A DNA stretch of 64,000 bases from Caldalkalibacillus thermarum (GTDB lineage: Bacteria; Bacillota; Bacilli; Caldalkalibacillales; Caldalkalibacillaceae). Shown here piece by piece: positions 24,776 through 33,873 of this stretch. Below the pieces are notes generated by a model, which saw only the letters and a program-made list of their open reading frames with translations, ran no database searches and had not been told where the DNA came from. Position numbers and translations under genes: made by a program. Position 1 is the first letter of the stretch; the number at the start of each line of letters is the position of its first letter. The stretch spans positions 1 to 64,000 of the forward strand of contig NZ_BMKZ01000008.1 of assembly GCF_014644735.1 (NCBI RefSeq). Reading direction: 5' to 3'.

Positions 24776-27301
24776 ATGTTGGAGTTGGCGACCTATTTCA
24801 TCGTTTTGTTTACATTACAATTAATGATCATTCTCCAAGGGGGCTCTTCATGGTGGTTCAATCTGATCTGGGCCTCTTTTTTTGTCGCTTTATTCCTGGG
24901 GCGGGACAAGTTGTATTATCCGCCAGATCATCCCCATGCCAAGCTGCGCAGACAAAATATCCGCCTCTGGCTGGGCCTTTTTATTTTGCTTATTTTTTTC
25001 AACCTCTATTTTTCTATCTATGTGGCAACGCAGCACCAGTCAGCTATCACCTCATTCTTTACCGGGCAAGTGTTTAAAGGGGGGAGTGCATGGGAAGAAA
25101 AACGTTTGGCCCACATGGCACATATCAACCAAAGTTACGAACACGTGACGTTAAAAGGAACGATCCGTTCGGCTGTTGACATCGATGGTAACAGGGTCCG
25201 CTTTGACTTAAGGGTGGAGACGATCAATGGGGCTCCTTTAAGCCAAGCAGAGAAAGTTGCCGTTACCCATTTTGTGCGCACACTTAAGGAAAGGGAAAGA
25301 TACATAGAGGTGCAGCGCGGAGATGAGTGGGAAGGAGTGGTAGATTTAACCCGGGCTCATCCAGCCAGAAATCCGGGGGCATTTGATTATCGACGTTATT
25401 TACAACAACGAGGGATCCATTATACGGCCCATGTCAGAGACTTAGGGAACATCCGCTCCAGGCCGGGGGTGGTGGATCAACTACTCAACAGGGCAGATCA
25501 ATACCGGTTGAAATGGATTGGGCAAACGGAAGCGTTGTTTGGGGAACAGACAGCATCCATTGTGCAAGCGATGACAGTAGGTTACCGGGACGAATTGGAC
25601 AGACAGGTGTTAGAGATGTATCAGCAACTGGGGATTGTCCACTTGCTGGCTATTTCAGGGCTGCACGTCGGAATCGTGCTTGGCTGTCTGTATCTTTTGC
25701 TTTCCCGGTTGCCGCTTACCCGGGAAACCATTTATCTCATCCTGTTTCTCGTGATTCCTGTTTACATCATGTTAAGCGGGTGGCAGGTGTCCGTTGTCCG
25801 GGCAGGCTTAATGGCGATGGCTGTTCTCATTTGTCTCTTTTTCCGGCTGCGGCACCATTCCCTGGTGGGGCTGTATGTGGTCTATATCCTGATCCTCATG
25901 GTCAATCCTTACTATTTATATCATGCAGGCTTTCAGCTCTCCTTTGCCACCACCTTTGCCCTCATCACTGTGGTGCCTAAGTTGTACCCGCTCTTGCCCG
26001 GCAAGAGTGAACGGTTTAAGCAGGCTGTGGCCGTGGCTGTGGTGGCCCAGGCGGTTTCGCTGCCTGTTGTGATGTATCATTTTTATTCTTTTTCCCCGTT
26101 GGCACTGCTTATAAATTTGATTCTGGTCCCCTTATATTCTGTGGTGTATATTCCCGGTGCATTTGGACTCACATTGGTCAGCTTCTTCAGCCTTGATCTT
26201 ATCCGCTTGCCGGCCTGGGCCTATGAAGAGAGCCTCAATCTTTTGCACCGGGGATTGGAGTGGCTGTATCGTTTACCTTGGGCCACGGTCAATACGGGAC
26301 AGCCAGGATGGTGGTGGCTTATACTTGCGGTTGTGTTACTCGTCATTTTGGGCCGGTGCGCCGAGTTGAGACAAAAGGGAGCGGTCGGGCTGGTTTTGGC
26401 TTGTTTTTCCTGTTTGCTTGTCCTCCAACCGCTGCTTCCCTATTTGGACAGGCAAGGGTATGTGATGGTCTTAGATGTAGGTCAGGGCGACGCGATTGTC
26501 ATCGAGGCGCCTTATCGCCGCGAAGTTGTGTTGATTGACTTGGGAGGGCAGCTGGCTTTTTATCAAGAAGAATGGCAGCGGCCGTCCCGGACATTTGAAA
26601 CAGGCCGCGATGTGATTTTACCCTATTTAAGGTACAGGGGAATTAACCAGGTGGATAAAGTTATCGTTTCGCACGGTCATTATGATCACTTTGGCGGCAT
26701 TCAAGGCTTGTTGGGCCATATCTCCATTGGCATGGTGTTATATCCGCCTGTCATGCCTCAGAGTGATTTTGAACGCCTGTGGTTAACCCGAATCCAAGAA
26801 AAGGGTATTCCCCTTTACCATGTTAGCAAACAGGATCACTGGGGAAACAATGAAATTCAATTTCTCGTTTTACATCCCCCCTTGCCTCAAGGGGGACTTG
26901 TGAAACAGACGCCCAATCTCCATGACTATAATCTGGTGTTATGGAATAAGATTTATGATACCACTTTCATATGGACAGGAGATGTGGAAGAACCAGGTGA
27001 ATACCAGATGTTAGATGCTTTTCCTTGGTTGCAAGCGGACGTCTTAAAGGTTGCTCATCACGGCAGCCATACGTCCACCTCGGAGCCCTGGCTGGCGCAG
27101 ATAAAGCCCCAGGTTAGCGTTGTGTCGGTAGGCGGGAACAACCGCTATGGCCATCCTGATCGTGAAGTGATCCGGCGCCTTGCAGAGAGTGGAGCCCCAC
27201 TGTTTCGGACTGATCATCACGGAGGAATTTTGATCGTCATCCGCCCTGGGCAGTACAGCGTGGTGCCAACTTTACAAGCAGATAGGGAACAGGTACAATA
27301 G
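24776..27301 (+). CDS. comEC: Competence DNA-uptake channel ComEC/Rec2
   Basis: An 841-residue polytopic membrane protein. Order of parts: N-terminal transmembrane segments and an OB/DUF4131-like domain (about 60-210), the ComEC competence core with many helices (LLAISGLHVGIVLG near 300), then a soluble metallo-beta-lactamase-type domain (DVGQGDAIVIEA near 565; HGHYDHFGG near 631-639). It forms the channel through which single-stranded DNA enters, and the C-terminal domain is a candidate nuclease. ATG 24776 is preferred to TTG 24734 because the extra 14 residues are not membrane-like and no good ribosome binding site precedes the TTG; neither start is certain. Confidence 0.93.
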   Translation: MLELATYFIVLFTLQLMIILQGGSSWWFNLIWASFFVALFLGRDKLYYPPDHPHAKLRRQNIRLWLGLFILLIFFNLYFSIYVATQHQSAITSFFTGQVFKGGSAWEEKRLAHMAHINQSYEHVTLKGTIRSAVDIDGNRVRFDLRVETINGAPLSQAEKVAVTHFVRTLKERERYIEVQRGDEWEGVVDLTRAHPARNPGAFDYRRYLQQRGIHYTAHVRDLGNIRSRPGVVDQLLNRADQYRLKWIGQTEALFGEQTASIVQAMTVGYRDELDRQVLEMYQQLGIVHLLAISGLHVGIVLGCLYLLLSRLPLTRETIYLILFLVIPVYIMLSGWQVSVVRAGLMAMAVLICLFFRLRHHSLVGLYVVYILILMVNPYYLYHAGFQLSFATTFALITVVPKLYPLLPGKSERFKQAVAVAVVAQAVSLPVVMYHFYSFSPLALLINLILVPLYSVVYIPGAFGLTLVSFFSLDLIRLPAWAYEESLNLLHRGLEWLYRLPWATVNTGQPGWWWLILAVVLLVILGRCAELRQKGAVGLVLACFSCLLVLQPLLPYLDRQGYVMVLDVGQGDAIVIEAPYRREVVLIDLGGQLAFYQEEWQRPSRTFETGRDVILPYLRYRGINQVDKVIVSHGHYDHFGGIQGLLGHISIGMVLYPPVMPQSDFERLWLTRIQEKGIPLYHVSKQDHWGNNEIQFLVLHPPLPQGGLVKQTPNLHDYNLVLWNKIYDTTFIWTGDVEEPGEYQMLDAFPWLQADVLKVAHHGSHTSTSEPWLAQIKPQVSVVSVGGNNRYGHPDREVIRRLAESGAPLFRTDHHGGILIVIRPGQYSVVPTLQADREQVQ

Positions 27302-27332
27302 GCGCATGGTAAATATTGATAAACCAAGGATG

Positions 27333-27363
27333 AAAAAACCCTGTTCCTCGCATTGGAACAGGG
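27333..27363 (-). terminator. Terminator of yqzM (possibly shared with comEC)
   Basis: CCCTGTTCC (27339-27347) pairs with GGAACAGGG (27355-27363). On the minus strand it runs into TTTTTT, so it mainly ends yqzM; the plus strand lacks a U-run. Confidence 0.82.
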
Positions 27364-27401
27364 TCAAGGCAAATAGGGCAGGTCTTGCTGGCAAGCTGTC
27401 A

Positions 27402-27584
27402 TTATGTAAGCTGGCTAATAATTTCAAACAGCACAAAGATGGCAAACACAGTCATGAAAAAGCCAAACGAAACAATAAAGCCGACACCGGAGTCAATCAG
27501 GTCGTTTCGCTGGTCATGGGGCTGTTCAAACTTGTTGCTGCGAACGGGTTGCTCTTGCTTTTGCTGATCATAATTTACACTCAT
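27402..27584 (-). CDS. yqzM: YqzM family small membrane protein
   Basis: A 60-residue protein whose second half, RNDLIDSGVGFIVSFGFF and the hydrophobic helix behind it, is the YqzM signature. The N-terminal 25 residues are Gln-rich and variable. ATG 27584 lies 9 nt after GGAGG; an in-frame TTG at 27593 overlaps that site and is rejected. Location just downstream of comEC and on the opposite strand is conserved in bacilli. Function unknown; a single-pass membrane protein. Confidence 0.85.
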   Translation of the reverse strand: MSVNYDQQKQEQPVRSNKFEQPHDQRNDLIDSGVGFIVSFGFFMTVFAIFVLFEIISQLT

Positions 27585-27667
27585 CCACTTCAACCTCCTG
27601 TTTCTATTTTAGTATAAAAGAAATGCGTCCAAAAATCCATGCCTTTGAAAATTATTTTTGACGATCT

Positions 27668-27696
27668 TGCAACAAAAATGACGTTGTTTTCGTCTA
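27668..27696 (+). promoter_or_regulatory. ECF-type promoter of the sigma/anti-sigma operon
   Basis: TGCAAC (27668-27673), 17-bp spacer and CGTCTA (27691-27696) match the AAC/CGTC pattern of Bacillus ECF sigma promoters (SigM/SigX/SigW group). It lies 28 bp before the sigma gene, suggesting autoregulation. Confidence 0.7.
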
Positions 27697-27724
27697 ACCC
27701 ATAAGGGGAGAGGGGGAATAGTGA

Positions 27725-28291
27725 GTGCCAGACAGCGAACTGGTCAAACGGGCTCAGGAAGGCAATCAGGATGCACTGCTTCAATTGTTGCGCGAAATAG
27801 AATCCCCTTTATACCGCACTGCTTATTACATGCTGGGTCATGAACAGGATGCTCTGGATATGACCCAGGAAGCCCTGATCCGTATTTATCAAAATATTCA
27901 TCAGTTTGACAAGAAAGCCCAGTTCAAGACCTGGGCCCAGCGGATTGTAACCAACTTGTGCATTGACCATTTCCGTCAGAAAAAAAACACTGTCTCCACT
28001 GACCAGCATGATCACTTGCTCCATCAGCGGCAATATGATCATGTGGAGCAAACCGTTGAACAATCCATTTTAAAGGATGAAATTCAGCAGGCGATAAGCC
28101 AGTTAAGCGAGCAGCAGCGGGCCGTGGTCGTTTTGCGCTATCTGCAAGACTTTTCCTACCAGGAAATCGCTGATGCTCTGGACTTGCCCCTCAACACTGT
28201 CAAGTCCCATCTGTTCCGGGTCAGAAAAGAGTTACAGCGTCTTCTCTTCCCCGAAGAAGAGGGGAGACTGAAAGGTGGTGTTAAATCGTGA
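27725..28291 (+). CDS. ECF sigma factor (SigW/SigM-like)
   Basis: A 188-residue group 4 sigma factor. Region 2 (about 20-90) includes HEQDALDMTQEALIRIYQNI and FKTWAQRIVTNLCIDHFRQ; region 4 (about 125-180) includes LSEQQRAVVVLRYLQDFSYQ and the recognition helix LPLNTVKSHLFRVRKELQ. It should direct RNA polymerase to cell-envelope stress genes when its anti-sigma is inactivated. GTG 27725 follows GGGGAGAGGGGG. It overlaps the anti-sigma gene by 4 bp. I cannot assign it to SigW, SigM or SigX with confidence. Confidence 0.92.
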   Translation: MPDSELVKRAQEGNQDALLQLLREIESPLYRTAYYMLGHEQDALDMTQEALIRIYQNIHQFDKKAQFKTWAQRIVTNLCIDHFRQKKNTVSTDQHDHLLHQRQYDHVEQTVEQSILKDEIQQAISQLSEQQRAVVVLRYLQDFSYQEIADALDLPLNTVKSHLFRVRKELQRLLFPEEEGRLKGGVKS

Positions 28292-28884
28292 GCTGTGAGG
28301 AAGTCCTCCACCTGATACAGCGCCTTTTGGATCATGATCTGACGGAGGACGAACATCGGCAGTTAGAACAACACCTGAGTCATTGTCCCAGTTGTGCCGC
28401 CACTTTTCAAAAGTATCAAGCGCTACACCAGCGATTGGAACAATTGCCTCAAGTGAATCCCCCCCTCTCTATTGTGGACCGGATAGATTTTGCCAAAGTG
28501 GACGAAAACAATGAAACAATAGGGAAGCAGAGCCATACGTCCACCTTTTTATCAAGCCGTAAAATCGTCTGGGCCATCGGCGGTGTGGCTGCCTTGATTT
28601 TAGCGTTAGCGGCTTTTTCCCTGCTGTTCGGCCAAGATCACGAGCAGGCTTTGGACGAAGGCAAACGAATTGATGGCCAAGATCAGCCGTACTATATATC
28701 TGCCAATCCAGTCAGCAGTGCCTGGATCATTGAAGAGATTGAATGGGTTTCTGACCATGAATTATACTATGTTCTGTACCATGAAGAGCGGGATGAGCGC
28801 CAATATTGGCTGTTCAATGCAGAGAAAAGGGAAGAAGTTCAGCTGGAAGGCCCCTATCCGGAATACCAGCCTGAAGGGTCTTAA
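28288..28884 (+). CDS. Membrane-bound zinc anti-sigma factor
   Basis: A 198-residue partner of the preceding ECF sigma. The cytoplasmic zinc-anti-sigma (ZAS) domain covers about 1-45, with HLSHCPSC carrying the His-x3-Cys-x2-Cys zinc motif. A single transmembrane helix spans about 92-112 (IVWAIGGVAALILALAAF), followed by an acidic extracytoplasmic domain with many Tyr/Trp. By analogy with RsiW, regulated proteolysis would release the sigma factor. The start GTG overlaps the sigma stop (GTGA). Confidence 0.88.
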   Translation: MSCEEVLHLIQRLLDHDLTEDEHRQLEQHLSHCPSCAATFQKYQALHQRLEQLPQVNPPLSIVDRIDFAKVDENNETIGKQSHTSTFLSSRKIVWAIGGVAALILALAAFSLLFGQDHEQALDEGKRIDGQDQPYYISANPVSSAWIIEEIEWVSDHELYYVLYHEERDERQYWLFNAEKREEVQLEGPYPEYQPEGS

Positions 28885-28925
28885 GCAGCATGAACAATCG
28901 TTGATCACAGGGGTGCGAGGTTACC

Positions 28926-29954
28926 ATGAATATCACGGAGGTCAACACACAAATTAAACAGGGCCATATTGCACCTGTCTATGTTCTGTACGGATCGCAG
29001 CGGTTTCTGATCGATGAGATCATTCGCAACTTAAGCGAGCATATTCTGGACGAGGCCAGTGTGGATTTCAATTATGAGACGTTCGACTTGGAAGAACATC
29101 CAATCCAGAGTGTACTTGAAGCGGCGGAAACACTGCCTTTCATGGGTGAAAAACGGTTGATCGTCGCCTACGGAGCCCATTTTTTAAGCGGGGCAAAAGA
29201 AAAATACAAGGTTGAACATGATTTAGAGGCCTTGATGCGCTATGTAAGCCATCCCGTTGATTATTCTGTATTGGTGCTTGTGGTGCCCCAGGAAAAGCTG
29301 GATGAGCGCAAAAAGGTAGTCAAACTGCTGAAGAAAGAGGGGGCTGTTGTGCAAGCCGGTTCCCTGCCACTGGATCAGCTTGTTCCCTGGCTGAAGCAAC
29401 GTGCAGCCGATCTGGGGGTACAGATCACAGATGAAGCTTGTGCATTGTTACATCAATTTGCCGGGGATCACATGCAGATGCTGGCCAACGAAATGGCTAA
29501 AATGGCCAGTTATGTGGGCAAACAAGGCGTCATAACGGAGGAAACGGTTCATCAACTGATTGCCAAAACAGTGGAACAGGATGTGTTCAACCTGGTGGAC
29601 CATGTGGTGCAACTTAGGGTCAGCCAGGCTTTTGCCACCCTGGAGGAGTTGCTCAGGCGAAATGAAGAACCCATTAAAATATTGTTTCTGTTGGCCCGGC
29701 AATTCCGCCTTATCTATCGCGCCAAAGATTTGGCTAAGCAAGGGTATTCTGAGCGCCAGATGAGCCAGATGATGGGTGTCCATCCCTATGTCTGCAAATT
29801 GGCGGTAAGGCAAGGACGGCGGTTTTCGCTGAAGCAGCTGGCTGAGGTCCTTGATCAATTGGCTGAGCTGGACTTTAAGCTGAAAACAGGCCAGCTGGAC
29901 AAACGCTTGGCCCTTGAATTGTTTATTTTGCAGTTAACAAAAAAAGCAGTCTAA
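28926..29954 (+). CDS. holA: DNA polymerase III subunit delta
   Basis: A 342-residue clamp-loader subunit. The N-terminal AAA+-like domain begins with PVYVLYGSQRFLIDEII (about 16-32) and lacks a functional Walker site, as normal for delta; the C-terminal collar domain contains EPIKILFLLARQFRLIYRAK. Delta opens the beta clamp during loading onto DNA. It is followed by a terminator and by rpsT on the opposite strand, the same order as in B. subtilis (yqeN-rpsT). Confidence 0.95.
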   Translation: MNITEVNTQIKQGHIAPVYVLYGSQRFLIDEIIRNLSEHILDEASVDFNYETFDLEEHPIQSVLEAAETLPFMGEKRLIVAYGAHFLSGAKEKYKVEHDLEALMRYVSHPVDYSVLVLVVPQEKLDERKKVVKLLKKEGAVVQAGSLPLDQLVPWLKQRAADLGVQITDEACALLHQFAGDHMQMLANEMAKMASYVGKQGVITEETVHQLIAKTVEQDVFNLVDHVVQLRVSQAFATLEELLRRNEEPIKILFLLARQFRLIYRAKDLAKQGYSERQMSQMMGVHPYVCKLAVRQGRRFSLKQLAEVLDQLAELDFKLKTGQLDKRLALELFILQLTKKAV

Positions 29955-29961
29955 AGGTATA

Positions 29962-29996
29962 AAGGGCGGGGTAAACAGAACCCTGCCCTTATTGTT
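29962..29996 (+). terminator. holA terminator
   Basis: AAGGGCGGGGT (29962-29972) pairs with ACCCTGCCCTT (29980-29990), one G·T wobble, followed by a short T-rich stretch. Confidence 0.7.
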
Positions 29997-30087
29997 GCCG
30001 CTTAAGCTTGAGTACTTGGCTCCCCCTGCTCTGTATCTGAGAGATATAACAGGAGATTCCACCTGGCTGGTAGAAACCAATCTGGCA

Positions 30088-30129
30088 ATAAAAAAGCTTA
30101 TTGCTACACGGGCAGTGAGCAATAAGCTT
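30088..30129 (-). terminator. rpsT terminator
   Basis: A perfect 12-bp stem AAGCTTATTGCT / AGCAATAAGCTT (30094-30105 with 30118-30129), followed on the minus strand by TTTTTTATTGCC. Confidence 0.88.
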
Positions 30130-30145
30130 GGTGGTTTCGTTGAGC

Positions 30146-30424
30146 TTAGGCGGACGCTTCCTTATTGAGGGCGTTAAATTTTTTCATTAAGCGGGACTTT
30201 TGGCGGGAAGCCGCGTTTTTATGGATAAGGCCTTTGGAAGCAGCTTTGTCTAGCTTCTTGGTTGCCAGAGCCAGCGCTTCTTTAGCCCCTTGAATATCAT
30301 TTTGCTCAACAAGCTTTTCAAATTTTTTAATGGCTGTACGTAATGCTGATTTCATCGCGCGGTTGTGGGCGCGTCTTTTTTCGTTTTGTTTGGCACGTTT
30401 AATTGCCGATTTGATGTTAGCCAC
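30146..30424 (-). CDS. rpsT: 30S ribosomal protein S20
   Basis: A 92-residue, Lys/Arg/Ala-rich helical protein that binds 16S r[23 protein letters not shown] at the N-terminus is the S20 signature. GTG 30424 was chosen because AAGGAGG lies 8 nt upstream and the product then begins with MANIKS; the in-frame GTG at 30433 overlaps the ribosome binding site. A hairpin-forming GGCGGTT/AACCGTC segment lies in the short leader, a possible site for autogenous control (inference). Confidence 0.96.
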   Translation of the reverse strand: MANIKSAIKRAKQNEKRRAHNRAMKSALRTAIKKFEKLVEQNDIQGAKEALALATKKLDKAASKGLIHKNAASRQKSRLMKKFNALNKEASA

Positions 30425-30475
30425 TTTCTTCACCTCCTTGACTGGCGGTTGAACCGTCCAAAATGAACATCAAAA

Positions 30476-30504
30476 ATTATACATTGAAAATATACCAATT
30501 GCAA
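30476..30504 (-). promoter_or_regulatory. Sigma-A promoter of rpsT
   Basis: On the minus strand TTGCAA (30499-30504), 17-bp spacer, TATAAT (30476-30481). Confidence 0.7.
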
Positions 30505-30538
30505 CAGTTCAGCCTTAAATCTAAACAATGGTCTTATG

Positions 30539-30568
30539 GAATAATGTGCGCAGACCGGCGGCACACTA
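30539..30568 (+). promoter_or_regulatory. Candidate sigma-G/sigma-F promoter of gpr
   Basis: GAATA (30539-30543), 18-bp spacer, CACACTA (30562-30568) resembles the forespore sigma-G pattern GHATR-N18-CATnnTA with one mismatch. The gpr gene is known to be transcribed by forespore sigma factors in B. subtilis. Confidence 0.5.
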
Positions 30569-30620
30569 AGCAAAATAGTTGATACAGTAAGGATAACAGT
30601 GTGCTGTGAGGTGATCCCCC

Positions 30621-31775
30621 ATGACTGATAACCAACAGAAACAACATCTGGATCTTTCTCCTTACCAGATTCGGACCGATTTAGCTGTTGAAGCGCACCA
30701 ACTGGCTTTGGAAAAGCAAGCTCAAGCAGAAAGGGCGGAGAAGAAGGATGCCATTGACGGGGTTCGTATTGACGAATTTGAAGAAGATGACATTAAAGTG
30801 ATTAAAGTCCATATTGATACACAAGAGGCAGCCGAGCGAGTGGGCAAGCAAAAAGGACGGTATTTAACCATTGAAGCCAAGCGCTTAAGGCAGAAGGACA
30901 GTGACTTTCAAGATAAAGTCACGACGCTCATGGCCAATCAGTTTTATCAGTTTCTGCACGAGATCGGTATTCCTTCTCATGCCAGTTGTCTGGTGGTTGG
31001 TTTGGGGAACTGGAACATTACGCCCGATGCCTTGGGACCCATTGTTGTGGAACATATGATTGTGACCCGTCACCTGTTTAAGCTGCAGCCAGACCAAGTG
31101 GAAGAAGGCTTCAGGCCGGTCAGTGCCCTCACTCCCGGTGTGATGGGATTGACCGGGATGGAAACGAGTGACATTATACGGGGAGTTGTCAATGAAACCA
31201 AACCAGACTTTGTGGTTGCCGTTGACGCCTTGGCGGCCCGTTCCATTGAGCGTTTAAACACCACCATTCAAATTAGTGACACCGGGATTCATCCCGGATC
31301 AGGTGTGGGGAACAAGCGTGTCGGTTTGAACCGGGAGACTTTAGGCATCCCGGTCATTGCTGTTGGCGTACCTACCGTAGTGGATGCCACCTCTATTGTC
31401 AGTGATGCCATTGATTTCCTGTTGGCCCATCTAGGCAAAGAAATGCGGGATCAGGAAGAAGGCACCAATGCCAGACGAGCTTTGGTTCCTGGCGGCATGA
31501 GCTTTGGTTTTCAAAAGCCGGAAGACTTCGATCCGAGCACCATTCCTGATGAAGAAGGCCGGCGGGCCCTGTTGGGGCTGGTGGGCACCTTGGAAGATCA
31601 AGAAAAGCGCCAGTTGATTTACGAGGTTTTAAAACCCCTTGGCCATCACCTGATTGTGACCCCTAAAGAGGTGGACGAGTTTATCGATGATATGGGCAAT
31701 ATGCTGGCCAATGCGATCAGTGCCGCCTTACATGAAAAGATTGATATGAGCAATGTTTCAGCTTATACCCATTAA
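30621..31775 (+). CDS. gpr: Germination protease GPR
   Basis: A 384-residue aspartic-type endopeptidase that degrades small acid-soluble spore proteins when spores germinate. It is made as a zymogen that loses a short N-terminal propeptide; the mature start is expected near [14 protein letters not shown] (residues 11-24). Family regions [16 protein letters not shown] and [15 protein letters not shown] are intact. The ATG follows GAGGTGATCCCCC. It is divergent from rpsT and upstream of spoIIP, as in B. subtilis. Confidence 0.96.
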   Translation: MTDNQQKQHLDLSPYQIRTDLAVEAHQLALEKQAQAERAEKKDAIDGVRIDEFEEDDIKVIKVHIDTQEAAERVGKQKGRYLTIEAKRLRQKDSDFQDKVTTLMANQFYQFLHEIGIPSHASCLVVGLGNWNITPDALGPIVVEHMIVTRHLFKLQPDQVEEGFRPVSALTPGVMGLTGMETSDIIRGVVNETKPDFVVAVDALAARSIERLNTTIQISDTGIHPGSGVGNKRVGLNRETLGIPVIAVGVPTVVDATSIVSDAIDFLLAHLGKEMRDQEEGTNARRALVPGGMSFGFQKPEDFDPSTIPDEEGRRALLGLVGTLEDQEKRQLIYEVLKPLGHHLIVTPKEVDEFIDDMGNMLANAISAALHEKIDMSNVSAYTH

Positions 31776-31891
31776 ACTTTTTCACGGGAGACAATCCCCT
31801 TTCATCATGTGGTTCTATTTCTTAGCTGGTGTTCATATGCTGGAGTAGACAAGCTAGCTGCTGGGGAACCGCAGATGAAAGGATGATGGAC

Positions 31892-33100
31892 ATGTCTCCC
31901 CGTTTTTTTAACAAGAGGCGTTCTTATCCCCGCAGGATTCGCCCATTCCGGGGCCAGCACTGGAACGCGTCATACATGGTCAGGCGTATGGCCCTGTATG
32001 TGATGATTGGTTTCTTTTCGTTGTTAACCTTAGCTTCTGTTTTTTCCTACGTTCAGGCTCAGTTTAACTTGACCTCAGAAACATTAAAAAAGTGGACAAA
32101 CCATATGTCAGTTCATACGTTTATCGCTGCCCTTACAGTGGAAATTCCTCAATTGCAAACCTACAATAAATCAGCCCAAGTAGATTTGCCCAAGGTTTCA
32201 AATATTGTGGTGGAAATGGCCACCTCGTTAAACCCTGAAGATCCGCGCACTTTGATCCGGCGTGAAATCCCGGGCTTTGCCTTTTTTGACGGGGAATTGA
32301 TTGTCGCCGGCCAAGGTGTGACCTATGCCGATATTTCCTATGAGTCATCTCCTCCTTTGGATGTGGTGCTGGCCGAACGGGAAGCAATCACCGCAGCATT
32401 GGAAGAAGAGGAACGGGATGAAGCACCGTCACAACAGCCTTCCTTAAGTACGGAAGGACGGAAAGTGGTGTTTATCTACCACACCCATAACCGGGAATCA
32501 TGGATGCCCCATGTTCCTTCCGCTTCTACTCCGGATGAGGCTTTTCATCCTGAAATCAACATTACTAAAGTTGGATTGAGATTAGGGGAGGAGTTGGAAA
32601 GAAGGGGCATAGGTGTCCAGGTGGACACGACCGATATTGGCCAGTTGTTAAGTGAGGCAGGCTTGCCATATAACTACTCTTACGCCAAGTCCCGTCACAT
32701 TGTAGAAACGGCCATACAGGAAAATGAAGATATTACCTTTATGTTTGACCTGCATCGTGATGCTGTGTCACGGGAGAGCACCACATTTGAAATGGATGGC
32801 AAAACCTATGCCCGGCCGTTCTTTGTCATAGGTAAGCGCAACCCGGATTATCAAAAGAATGTGAGATTTGCCGAAGAGTTAAACCACCTGTTAGAAGAAC
32901 GTTATCCAGGGCTGTCCAGGGGCATTATGGCCCGAAATAGAGGCAATGCAGAGTATAATCAATCCATTTCTGAGCACAATGTATTAATAGAAATTGGTGG
33001 TGTGGAAAATACATTGGAAGAATCATACCGGACCGCTGAAATACTGGCTGAAGTGATTGCCGATCTTTATTGGGAGAAAGCAGGCGTTCCTGCTCAATAG
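31892..33100 (+). CDS. spoIIP: Stage II sporulation protein P (peptidoglycan hydrolase)
   Basis: A 402-residue membrane-anchored amidase/endopeptidase that acts with SpoIID and SpoIIM to thin septal peptidoglycan during engulfment. A basic N-terminus precedes a transmembrane helix (about 33-52). The catalytic domain includes VVFIYHTHNRESW (zinc His), INITKVGLRLGEELE, MFDLHRDAV and the Glu in NVLIEIGGVEN. ATG 31892 is taken as start (AAAGG 9 nt upstream); ATGs at 31883 and 31886 are alternatives, and the open frame extends to 31829. Confidence 0.93.
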   Translation: MSPRFFNKRRSYPRRIRPFRGQHWNASYMVRRMALYVMIGFFSLLTLASVFSYVQAQFNLTSETLKKWTNHMSVHTFIAALTVEIPQLQTYNKSAQVDLPKVSNIVVEMATSLNPEDPRTLIRREIPGFAFFDGELIVAGQGVTYADISYESSPPLDVVLAEREAITAALEEEERDEAPSQQPSLSTEGRKVVFIYHTHNRESWMPHVPSASTPDEAFHPEINITKVGLRLGEELERRGIGVQVDTTDIGQLLSEAGLPYNYSYAKSRHIVETAIQENEDITFMFDLHRDAVSRESTTFEMDGKTYARPFFVIGKRNPDYQKNVRFAEELNHLLEERYPGLSRGIMARNRGNAEYNQSISEHNVLIEIGGVENTLEESYRTAEILAEVIADLYWEKAGVPAQ

Positions 33101-33206
33101 TTTTAATTGGCAGTTTTACCTGACAGCGCCGGTGGTGAAAAGAGCATCGTTTATTTTGTTTGTTAACAAAGAATGGTACAAAATCGGAGTCCAGAAAGGA
33201 TGGACA

Positions 33207-33635
33207 ATGATGGCCCGGTTTATGGTGAAAGTGCTGCTTTTAATCTGCACGTTGCTGTTCGGGATCCTGTTGGGCATCCAGCAGGCAGAACACGGCATTT
33301 TGTCCATTTTGGGCACATCCTCACTAGAGGCTGCTTCCGGACCAGCAGCACAGCAGGCAGAAGAGGCGGAAGAGCAAACAACTGAAACGCCAGAGAATGG
33401 AGAAGATAAAGAGCCTGAAGTGTATATTAAGCGTATTGATGGTGAAGAGGTGGAAGTGGGCGTGGTTGGCGAACACTTCTCCATTCAGGATTTGGAAGAG
33501 AAGCAGGAGAAATGGGAAGCCCTGCACCATCATAACCGGTACAGCAAGCTGGGCACCGCCTTAGGTGATGCAGTGTACGGCCTGTCGCAGAAGGGGGCAG
33601 AGTGGTTTGCCCGGCAGCTGGCTAAAGTGTTTTAG
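33207..33635 (+). CDS. yqxA: YqxA family membrane protein (DUF3679)
   Basis: A 142-residue protein between spoIIP and lepA, the YqxA position in B. subtilis. Residues 6-25 form a membrane helix (VKVLLLICTLLFGILLGIQQ), followed by an Ala/Glu/Thr-rich linker, the motif YIKRIDGEEVEVGVVGEHFS and a C-terminal amphipathic region. ATG 33207 follows AAAGGATGGACA. Expected to be sporulation-associated from context; function unknown. Confidence 0.82.
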   Translation: MMARFMVKVLLLICTLLFGILLGIQQAEHGILSILGTSSLEAASGPAAQQAEEAEEQTTETPENGEDKEPEVYIKRIDGEEVEVGVVGEHFSIQDLEEKQEKWEALHHHNRYSKLGTALGDAVYGLSQKGAEWFARQLAKVF

Positions 33636-33672
33636 AAAGGCACCTTCCAATACGGAGGTGCTTTTGTTTTGT
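33636..33672 (+). terminator. Terminator of the gpr-spoIIP-yqxA group
   Basis: GCACCT (33640-33645) pairs with AGGTGC (33656-33661), extended by AAAG/CTTT, followed by TTTTGTTTTG. Then 200 bp lead to lepA, with TGCTATAAT (extended -10, 33797-33805) as its likely promoter. Confidence 0.78.
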
Positions 33673-33873
33673 ATGCGTCCAGAAAGGGGCGGTATGTTAA
33701 AGTGTAAACTAATAAAATGTTGATTTTTGGATCCGTTTTTGTCTGTGCAACGGTCTTTTCGTCTTTCCTTCACCCGTTTTCTTTGCTCAGCTCATCTGCT
33801 ATAATCAAATTTAGTGTACTTGCTGTCAACATTGGATTTCTTAAATCGGCAAATGTGTAGGAGTGAACGTTTG

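Noticed and set aside
33057-33206. Longer yqxA start overlapping spoIIP
   Set aside because: ATG 33207 has AAAGGA at the right distance and begins the membrane helix; the extension overlaps spoIIP without a ribosome site.
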